DNA of 64,000 nucleotides from Rodentibacter sp. JRC1 (GTDB lineage Bacteria > Pseudomonadota > Gammaproteobacteria > Enterobacterales > Pasteurellaceae). The stretch is taken from contig NZ_BPWA01000001.1 of assembly GCF_020521555.1 (NCBI RefSeq), positions 2,291,460 through 2,355,459 of the forward strand, in the 5' to 3' direction. The notes below the pieces were generated by a model, which worked only from the letters and a program-made list of their open reading frames with translations, was not told the origin of the DNA and did not search any database. Shown one piece after another: positions 58,182-64,000 of the stretch; position 1 is the first letter of the stretch, and each line of letters starts with the position of its first letter. A program made the translations under genes and the position numbers.

Positions 58182-59981
58182 TTATTCCTCAAACATTAAA
58201 CGTAAAAATGTTTCTTCAATGGAACGCAAATTCAGGCTTTGTACTAATTCCCCGTCTGTTGCCAAAGTTTGGGTCTGGCTGGCAATGCTGTGGTCGCCAT
58301 TGAGATAGATAAGATCAAACTCGTTATCATTCGGATTGATGTCTAACTTATCAAACAGTTGCGAAATTTCAGCATAATTTAACCGCTTGCAATCTCGCCA
58401 AATAATCAGCACCTTTTTGCCGTTAAGCTGTTCACCTTTCACAAGCACCCAGCCCCGTTTTTCCCGCTGATCATCAACAAAATGCACCTTTAAGCCAATT
58501 AAATAGTTAAAGGTTTCCACCAAATCAATGGTTTGCGGTTGATATGCTCCTGCACTGTCGCTGGCGATATTGAGTTGATAATTAAAGGGATCGATAAAGT
58601 GATCAGTATTGAGCAAGCTGCCACGGCTTTCTACTTCTAACAGATAATTTAGCAAATAATCTGACCGCACTTCTTCGGGCATATTCACCCAGTCTTTTTG
58701 TCCCTCGGCATTTTTAAGTACAAGGTTATTGAGCGTGTCTTCATAGCTTTCCAGTTTTAGCACTTTGACTAATTGGGAAATACCGTTGAGATTATCAGGA
58801 TTTTCAGGCTTGCCCGCTTTCCAGTCTTTGGCATACACCACTTTTTGAATACGAGGTTTTAGTACCGTATCAAAATATTCCCCTTGCTCTACCAAAATAT
58901 ATTTGCGTTTACCTTGATCTTCACGATTAAGGTTAATGACAGCGTGGGCAGTAGTGCCGGAACCGGCGAAGTAGTCGAGGATTAAATCTGATTTATGCTC
59001 ATAAGTTACACTTTTAATTAAATAACTAACCAACTTCACTGGTTTTGGATTTTTAAATTCTTCTTTATTAAATAAATCAATAATTTGTTTTGATGCATCT
59101 TCATTTGTTTCCATTTCATAGTGATTAGGAGAAAATATATTTTTCATTTTCTTTATTTCTCCACCAGACTTTATATGGTTTGGTCTGAATGGTAATTTGC
59201 TAATATATAATTCTTCATTGTTAGCAATTATTTCATTTAGTTTTTGTTGAGAATACCTAAATTCTCCCTTAAGAGTAAATTCATTTTCATTTGAACCATT
59301 CTTTATTATTACGTGGTTTAATAGCTCAGTTTTAATACTTCCTTCTGACATATCTTGTGGTTCTATAATACAATTAGGAATATTAAATTTAACACTATAA
59401 GCTGGAAATTTTAAAGTGGATAAATTATTTCCAGAATTATTGAGAGGTGTTTTTTTTCCTTCAGTAGTCATTTCAACTGAGAAAGGAAATGTCTTTTTAT
59501 AGTCTTTAACAAAAGTAATGATATAGTCGTTTAGTTTACCTACATTTTTATGTAAAAAGGATGGTTTTTTCTTTTTTTCCCAAATAAAATCAGTAGCAAA
59601 ATTTTTTTCTCCAAATATTTCTTTAAATACTTCCCAAGATTTTGATACTTCCACTTCATCAATGCTAAAAGAAATAACCCCTATTGTTTTCATTAAATTT
59701 CTAGCATAGATTGCTCTATCATACATTAGGCTTAACCAAGTGGAATGAGGATAATTATCCTTATAAATAAATTTCCCTTCAGATCGATCTTTCTCAGTAT
59801 TATACGGTGGATCAATATAAATACATTTCACCTGTTCTTGATAACGGGCTTGGAGTAAATTTAGGGCTTGGAAATTATCGGAATGAATAATCACGCCATC
59901 GGTTTGGTTATCTAAATCATCAATCAGCGATAATAATTGGGCTTGGAAGGTGGCTGGGTAGAGTGAGGTATCAATCACCAA
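58182..59981 (-). CDS. Beta-class DNA methyltransferase, catalytic part (out of frame with its N-terminus)
   Basis: This ORF carries the catalytic methylase motifs: DPPYNTEKD (DPPY at 57-60) and LILDYFAGSGTTAHAV (336-350). The order DPPY before FAGSGTT is the beta class seen in type III Mod proteins. The region between (about 130-330) should contain the target-recognition domain and is conspicuously AT-rich. The ORF has only a TTG (59981) or GTG start, and its open frame continues upstream to the poly-C tract. It is therefore probably the C-terminal two-thirds of one gene with the ORF at 60005-61174. Confidence 0.8.
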   Translation of the reverse strand: MVIDTSLYPATFQAQLLSLIDDLDNQTDGVIIHSDNFQALNLLQARYQEQVKCIYIDPPYNTEKDRSEGKFIYKDNYPHSTWLSLMYDRAIYARNLMKTIGVISFSIDEVEVSKSWEVFKEIFGEKNFATDFIWEKKKKPSFLHKNVGKLNDYIITFVKDYKKTFPFSVEMTTEGKKTPLNNSGNNLSTLKFPAYSVKFNIPNCIIEPQDMSEGSIKTELLNHVIIKNGSNENEFTLKGEFRYSQQKLNEIIANNEELYISKLPFRPNHIKSGGEIKKMKNIFSPNHYEMETNEDASKQIIDLFNKEEFKNPKPVKLVSYLIKSVTYEHKSDLILDYFAGSGTTAHAVINLNREDQGKRKYILVEQGEYFDTVLKPRIQKVVYAKDWKAGKPENPDNLNGISQLVKVLKLESYEDTLNNLVLKNAEGQKDWVNMPEEVRSDYLLNYLLEVESRGSLLNTDHFIDPFNYQLNIASDSAGAYQPQTIDLVETFNYLIGLKVHFVDDQREKRGWVLVKGEQLNGKKVLIIWRDCKRLNYAEISQLFDKLDINPNDNEFDLIYLNGDHSIASQTQTLATDGELVQSLNLRSIEETFLRLMFEE

Positions 59982-60004
59982 ATGGGGATTTTGCGTGATA
60001 AAGG

Positions 60005-61174
60005 TTAAAAAATCATCAAAATGCGGGGGGGGGGGGTAACAGACTTGCCGAACAAATGCAACCAGTTTTCACGCTGTTTTGCATTGTTTAATACCTGATT
60101 GAGCAGATTTTCCACCGCACTTTTTTGATCTTTTAAGGCTGGTAACAGTTTATCAAGAGTGATTAAATAATGGCAGTTGGCGACAAATTTCTTTTTAAGC
60201 CACAAGCGTTTTTGGAAGTTTTCTAATTGAGCCAAAAAGGCAATCAGATCTTTTGCCACTGATCGCAGGGTTTGAATAAGGCTTAAATTACGTTCAATAT
60301 CAGCAAAATCTTCGGCATTTTGCAGATTATCTAAATTCATCACTTCATTTTTAATATAAAAATCTAGCTCACGGCTTAAAAATTCGCCCAAGTTTTTATG
60401 GATAAAATAATCTGCCGTATTTTTGGTGGTGTAATCGCTAAGATGTTTTTCAAATAAAGTGCGATCTTTATTTTTCTCGGTCGAAGCAGGGGAGAGCAGT
60501 AATATCCATTGCTCAGTAAAAGCAGAAAATCTAAAATTTTCCACCGCTTGTTTGATGAGTTCGGGCTGTTTGGCAGATTTTGGCATTGCTTTATATTCAA
60601 AACGGATTTCCAGCTCGCCTTGTTCGTTCACGGAAAATGGCTCGATTTGACGTTCGAGTTCATTATTTTCTTCATCAAAACCAATTTGCATGCGAGGCTC
60701 GGCAAGCACAAATAAGCGGTTTTTGTCTTCTTCCTTGCGGTTGTCTTTGGCGGTGTCCGCTTCAATCAGGCGAAAATGCACCTTGCGACCGTCTTCAAGG
60801 GCAAAACGATAATGGCTAAAATTTTCGCCTGATTTGGTATAATACTGATCCTTATTTGCCCAGTGTAATACGACTTCTTCGCCATTATAAGGGATTGCGT
60901 AGGTTTCGCCTTTGTAACGGCGTTGGCTGATAAAATCACCATTGTCGTAATAACGAGCGAAAAAAGTGAGCAGATGGTTGTAAACAGCATTTTCTTGTTC
61001 CTCGTTGCCTTTGAGTTTTTCTCGGACTTTTTGAGGTAGGGTATTTTCTAAAAAATAAGCAATTTGCTCTGAACGTGTATTTAAAATGCGATAAATACCA
61101 AAATCAAGCTCTTGTTTGTCGATTTGAAAAATCTCTTTTAATTTTTGGGTTAATGAATCTAATTTTGAGTTCAT
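60005..61174 (-). CDS. N-terminal domain of the phase-variable DNA methyltransferase
   Basis: The 389-residue ORF reads MNSKLDSLTQKLKEIFQIDK..QELDFGIYRILN and lacks methylase catalytic motifs. From memory, the ELDFGIYRI motif starts many large (about 1000 residue) DNA methyltransferases found next to Res-like genes. It ends SVTPPPRILMIF because the coding strand has 12 C at plus 60025-60036. With 13 or 10 C the frame passes through PPPPHFDDFLTFITQ into the next ORF. The fused gene (58182-61174) would encode about 997 residues. A candidate -10 (TATAAT) lies about 40 bp upstream. Confidence 0.8.
   Translation of the reverse strand: MNSKLDSLTQKLKEIFQIDKQELDFGIYRILNTRSEQIAYFLENTLPQKVREKLKGNEEQENAVYNHLLTFFARYYDNGDFISQRRYKGETYAIPYNGEEVVLHWANKDQYYTKSGENFSHYRFALEDGRKVHFRLIEADTAKDNRKEEDKNRLFVLAEPRMQIGFDEENNELERQIEPFSVNEQGELEIRFEYKAMPKSAKQPELIKQAVENFRFSAFTEQWILLLSPASTEKNKDRTLFEKHLSDYTTKNTADYFIHKNLGEFLSRELDFYIKNEVMNLDNLQNAEDFADIERNLSLIQTLRSVAKDLIAFLAQLENFQKRLWLKKKFVANCHYLITLDKLLPALKDQKSAVENLLNQVLNNAKQRENWLHLFGKSVTPPPRILMIF
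60025..60036 (-). repeat. 12-G homopolymer, candidate phase-variation switch
   Basis: The run of 12 G (12 C on the coding strand) sits inside the methyltransferase coding region at the junction of its two ORFs. Working out the frames: 12 C gives a stop after RILMIF, 11 C gives GCATTTTGA (stop), and 13 or 10 C read through into the catalytic ORF. Such tracts slip during replication. The sequenced cell, or consensus, appears to be OFF. Confidence 0.85.
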
Positions 61175-61214
61175 GGTGCTCTCTTTACTTAGTTATTGAG
61201 TGCTATAGTTTAGC

Positions 61215-61220
61215 ATTATA
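61215..61220 (-). promoter_or_regulatory. Candidate -10 of the methyltransferase operon
   Basis: A perfect TATAAT on the minus strand (plus ATTATA) lies about 40 bp upstream of the ATG at 61174. No good -35 is visible at the usual spacing. The start codon is preceded by AAAGAGAGC. Confidence 0.35.
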
Positions 61221-61361
61221 AAAAAGAATTGGGGAGGGATTATTATTTTATGGGATATATAAGTGTATAAATTTTCTGTAATATTTCTTTTAGTGCTTTA
61301 ATTTCATACCTATAGCCATAGCCTAAAAAATTTCGATAACGATAAAAAGTGTTGAGTGCAA

Positions 61362-62108
61362 TGATCTACCCCAAAAAAGTTGAATTAAATCCTTAACAAA
61401 TTAAGATGCCGATTTTCTGACAAAATACAACCAATCTTTTAAACAACAAGTCATCGAGTTTTATCTTCAGAATGGAAGAAGTCAATCATTAACTCGTCAG
61501 CATTTTTAGTTGAAAGAAACCTCACTTCGCTGTTGACTTTTCCAATATAATAATAGAGGAATCAAGGGGTTATTACCCAAGCCTAAGGGGCGCCCTCCTG
61601 TGAAACCAAAATATCCGAAAATGCCACTGAAACCCTAAACTGAGGAAGAATGCTTGCGTTATCGCATTTTGGAGTTAGAAGCGGATAAAGTTGCATGAAT
61701 TCAGTCAAACAAAAATACGGAAAAAGCCGCTATAGTAAAATCTTTATTCCCGAAGGATCTTCTACGACTTTTTATTGCGACTTATCGGCTTAAAACGTAG
61801 TACGTTCTTTTATCATCTTATGGAAAATATAGATACTGGGAAATGTGTCGGAAAAGCGGTATTAGGGTAAGTATGTCAAGAAAGGGGAATTGCTTAGATC
61901 TTAGATAATGGGGCGGTGGAAATTTTTGCACAGTTAAAGGCGGAATGGCAGACAGTTCATCAGTTTTGCTGAGCTTGAGCAAACCTTTCACGACTATGTT
62001 CGTTACTATAATAATGGGCGTATTCAAGTGAAATTAAAAGGATTGAGTCTGTACAGTACAGAACCCACTCCTTGAATTAAATCAGTCTAAGTTTTTGGGA
62101 GTGGAGCA
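61362..62108 (+). mobile_element. Decayed IS3-family (IS150-group) element
   Basis: The ends TGATCTACCCCAAAAAAGTT and, inverted, TGCTCCACTCCCAAAAACTT match the terminal repeats of IS150-like elements. Between them are broken transposase fragments: SFKQQVIEFYLQNGRSQSLTRQHF, then RPPVKPKYPKMPLKP and LRYRILELEADK (orfA-like), and finally HDYVRYYNNGRIQVKLKGLS (the C-terminus of orfB). Stops and frameshifts interrupt every part, and most of orfB is deleted, since the whole is about 747 bp. The element cannot move by itself. Confidence 0.78.
61440..62075 (+). pseudogene. IS3-family transposase remnant
   Basis: The remains of orfA (HTH and leucine-zipper part with GRPPVKPKYPK) and the end of orfB (YYNNGRIQVKLKGLS) are recognisable, but several stops, frameshifts and a large deletion prevent expression. 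The catalytic DDE domain is nearly absent. It is included as the degraded gene of the element at 61362-62108. Confidence 0.72.
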
Positions 62109-62335
62109 CTTCTCGCTTTTTTGTTTTCTTGGAACGAGTAAAGTGCGGTAGTTTTTCGGCGTTTTATTTTTTATAAACAACCCTGCCATTTTTAGAATTT
62201 CGGAAAAATTAATCTAGTTTCAGAAATGAATAACTTTATATTGTTTTAACTATTTGATATTATTAGAATAATTTTGGTGAGTTTAAATTTGGACACATAT
62301 TTTAGAAACGTGCTTAATTTTTAACCTTGATGAAA

Positions 62336-62366
62336 AACACCAAAAAAAGCTCTTTGGTGTTTTTTT
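62336..62366 (+). terminator. Hairpin just upstream of truA
   Basis: AACACCAAA...TTTGGTGTT followed by six T ends 17 bp before the truA ATG. It looks like an intrinsic terminator. Being inside what should be the truA leader, it could be an attenuator or the relic of an upstream gene's terminator. Confidence 0.65.
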
Positions 62367-62383
62367 GTGGAAGAGAGGTGAGG

Positions 62384-63178
62384 ATGAAAATTGCTTTAGG
62401 TATTGAATATAACGGGCAGCATTATTTTGGTTGGCAACGACAAGACAGAGTGAAGAGCGTACAAGGTGAATTGGAAAAGGCGTTATCTTTTGTTGCAAAT
62501 GAAAGGATTGATATTTTTTGCGCAGGGAGAACCGATTCCGGTGTGCATGGTACAGGGCAAGTCGTTCATTTTGAAACGAATGTAGTCCGTCCTGAAAAAG
62601 CATGGGAGTTCGGCACGAATGCCAATTTGCCTGATGATATTGCGGTGAAATGGGCGAAAGTTGTTGATGATGAATTTCATGCTCGTTTTTCTGCAACGGC
62701 TCGTCGTTATCGCTACCTTTTATATTGCAATAAGTTACGTTCCGCTATCTTGCCGGCAGGTATAACCCATTGTCATTTAGAATTGGATGATAAAAAAATG
62801 CATCAAGCAGGACAATTTTTACTCGGGGAACATGATTTTTCCGCTTTCCGAGCGGCACAATGTCAATCCAATACACCTTGGAGAAATATTCATCACTTAA
62901 ATGTGGTGCGAAAAGGAGAATATATTATCGTTGATATTCAGGCGAATGCTTTTGTGCACCATATGGTGCGTAATATTGTGGGGAGTCTGATTGAAGTCGG
63001 TGCAGGTAATCAACCTGTTGAATGGCTAAAATGGTTATTGGAACAAAAGGATCGTAAACTTGCCGCACCAACGGCAAAACCTGATGGATTGTATTTGGTG
63101 AACGTGATTTATCCTAAAAAATTTGCTATTCCTCAATCTAAATTAGGGCCGCTTTTCCTTGAGGATGCGCTTATTTAA
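62384..63178 (+). CDS. truA: tRNA pseudouridine(38-40) synthase
   Basis: TruA modifies positions 38-40 in the tRNA anticodon stem. The catalytic Asp is in [20 protein letters not shown] near residue 52. [12 protein letters not shown] and [18 protein letters not shown] are further signatures. The ATG at 62384 follows GAGGTGAGG and gives 264 residues (E. coli 270). Earlier in-frame Met codons lie inside the terminator hairpin and are unlikely starts. Confidence 0.95.
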   Translation: MKIALGIEYNGQHYFGWQRQDRVKSVQGELEKALSFVANERIDIFCAGRTDSGVHGTGQVVHFETNVVRPEKAWEFGTNANLPDDIAVKWAKVVDDEFHARFSATARRYRYLLYCNKLRSAILPAGITHCHLELDDKKMHQAGQFLLGEHDFSAFRAAQCQSNTPWRNIHHLNVVRKGEYIIVDIQANAFVHHMVRNIVGSLIEVGAGNQPVEWLKWLLEQKDRKLAAPTAKPDGLYLVNVIYPKKFAIPQSKLGPLFLEDALI

Positions 63179-63261
63179 CGTAATGAGCTTGTCTGACTAG
63201 CAACGAACTTGGAATTATGGTTTAATACGCCGAATTTTCTAGTGGATAAATAGGTAAAAAA

Positions 63262-64000
63262 ATGAGCTGGATCGACCGAATTTTTAGCAAAAGCCCATCT
63301 CCTTCAACACGTAAAGCAAATGTACCTGAAGGTGTTTGGACAAAATGTACTTCATGCGAACAGGTGCTTTATAGTGAAGAATTAAAACGCAATCTTTATG
63401 TGTGTCCAAAGTGCGAACATCATATGCGTATTGATGCACGTGAACGTCTGTTGCGTTTATTAGATGAAGGCTCAAGCCAAGAAATCGCCGCTGATTTAGA
63501 GCCGAAAGATATTTTAAAATTTAAGGATTTAAAGAAATATAAAGATCGTATCAGTGCGGCACAAAAAGAAACCGGTGAGAAAGATGCACTGATTACTATG
63601 ACGGGAACACTTTATAATATGCCGATTGTGGTGGCTGCATCTAATTTTGCTTTTATGGGCGGTTCAATGGGGTCGGTTGTCGGTGCGAAATTTGTGAAGG
63701 CTGCGGAAAAAGCAATGGAATTAAATTGCCCGTTCGTTTGTTTTTCCGCCAGTGGTGGTGCCCGTATGCAAGAGGCGTTATTTTCACTTATGCAAATGGC
63801 GAAAACCAGTGCCGTACTTGCACAAATGCGTGAAAAGGGTGTGCCGTTTATTTCCGTACTGACCGATCCTACTTTAGGAGGCGTTTCAGCCAGTTTTGCA
63901 ATGTTAGGCGATTTAAATATTGCCGAACCAAAAGCGTTAATTGGTTTTGCCGGTCCACGTGTGATTGAACAAACCGTTCGTGAAAAATTACCGGAAGGTT
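63262..64000 (+). CDS. accD: Acetyl-CoA carboxylase carboxyltransferase beta subunit (cut by window edge)
   Basis: AccD is the zinc-finger carboxyltransferase subunit that makes malonyl-CoA. It starts [12 protein letters not shown], with the zinc ribbon [12 protein letters not shown]...[12 protein letters not shown] (two CxxC) near residues 29-53. Further signatures are [16 protein letters not shown] and [21 protein letters not shown]. About 246 codons are present, ending inside the enzyme. It follows truA with an 83-bp gap. Confidence 0.96.
   Translation, partial: MSWIDRIFSKSPSPSTRKANVPEGVWTKCTSCEQVLYSEELKRNLYVCPKCEHHMRIDARERLLRLLDEGSSQEIAADLEPKDILKFKDLKKYKDRISAAQKETGEKDALITMTGTLYNMPIVVAASNFAFMGGSMGSVVGAKFVKAAEKAMELNCPFVCFSASGGARMQEALFSLMQMAKTSAVLAQMREKGVPFISVLTDPTLGGVSASFAMLGDLNIAEPKALIGFAGPRVIEQTVREKLPEG

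Larger units (their letters stand above)
61175..62383. other. Long gene-free stretch around the IS remnant
   Basis: About 1.2 kb between the methyltransferase and truA. It holds the methyltransferase promoter area, the decayed IS (61362-62108), an uptake-sequence core near 62141, and a hairpin terminator (62336-62366). Otherwise I see no intact ORF. Confidence 0.6.

Noticed and set aside
59450..59458. A run of about 8 T (A on the coding strand) inside the methyltransferase as a second switch
   Set aside because: It is short, in an AT-rich coding region, and the reading frame is intact through it; the G tract explains the broken frame.
52088..61174. Assigning the operon to DISARM or BREX
   Set aside because: Only a DrmD-like SNF2 helicase and a methyltransferase are suggestive; DrmA, DrmB, DrmC, PglZ and BrxC-like genes are absent.

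Overview
The window looks like a Pasteurellaceae chromosome (Haemophilus/Aggregatibacter/Pasteurella relatives). The evidence is the many copies of the Hin-type DNA uptake sequence core AAGTGCGGT, the low GC content, and gene neighbourhoods that match, as I remember them, the Haemophilus influenzae order: yccT-like/yccS/rsxABCDGE/nth, yqcC/truC/yoaH/cspD, and matP/lonH/fabA. The species cannot be named from sequence alone. Carriage of urease with a urea transporter narrows it only slightly.

Layout. 1-10065 (minus strand) holds nth (cut by the window edge), the Rnf/Rsx electron-transport operon, the FUSC-family membrane protein YccS and a DUF2057 protein. 10486-13983 is the 5-oxoprolinase operon pxpB-pxpC-pxpA with an NRAMP-like transporter. 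14035-22499 is housekeeping: acylphosphatase, yqcC, truC, yoaH, cspD, matP, lonH, fabA, ybaK, usg, a purine permease and a DsrE-type protein. 22672-25594 is ynbE/ydbH. 25864-32076 is recB-recD-grxB. Then come dps, cdd and a urease cluster (33906-41372, minus) of urea transporter, ureABCEFGD. This cluster is interrupted by a pyridoxamine-oxidase-like gene and a vapBC toxin-antitoxin pair. 41557-51814 carries aspC, purK, purE, pepN, pyrD, rnm and metE. 52088-61174 is a three-gene restriction/defence-like operon. A decayed IS3-family element, truA and the start of accD close the window.

Most notable points. (1) The defence-like operon has a two-part beta-class DNA methyltransferase, a type III Res-like helicase with a PD-(D/E)XK-like C-terminus, and a SNF2 helicase with a coiled-coil tail. 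The methyltransferase is split by a run of 12 G (C on the coding strand). One base more or two fewer would fuse the two ORFs into a protein of about 997 residues, so this is very probably a phase-variable system read here in the OFF frame. (2) A family of about 110-210 bp elements with inverted ends (GTATTATGTAGC...) and no coding capacity occurs five times. One copy supplies the stop codon of rsxC, leaving a displaced rsxC tail next to rsxD. Another sits between purE and purK, and two lie just before recB and cdd. (3) The 3' part of rsxC is a 132-bp, seven-copy repeat array that encodes 13 uptake-sequence cores. (4) A 27-codon membrane-peptide ORF lies between rsxA and rsxB and is coupled to rsxB by a TAATG overlap.

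No rRNA, tRNA, CRISPR array or prophage was recognised.
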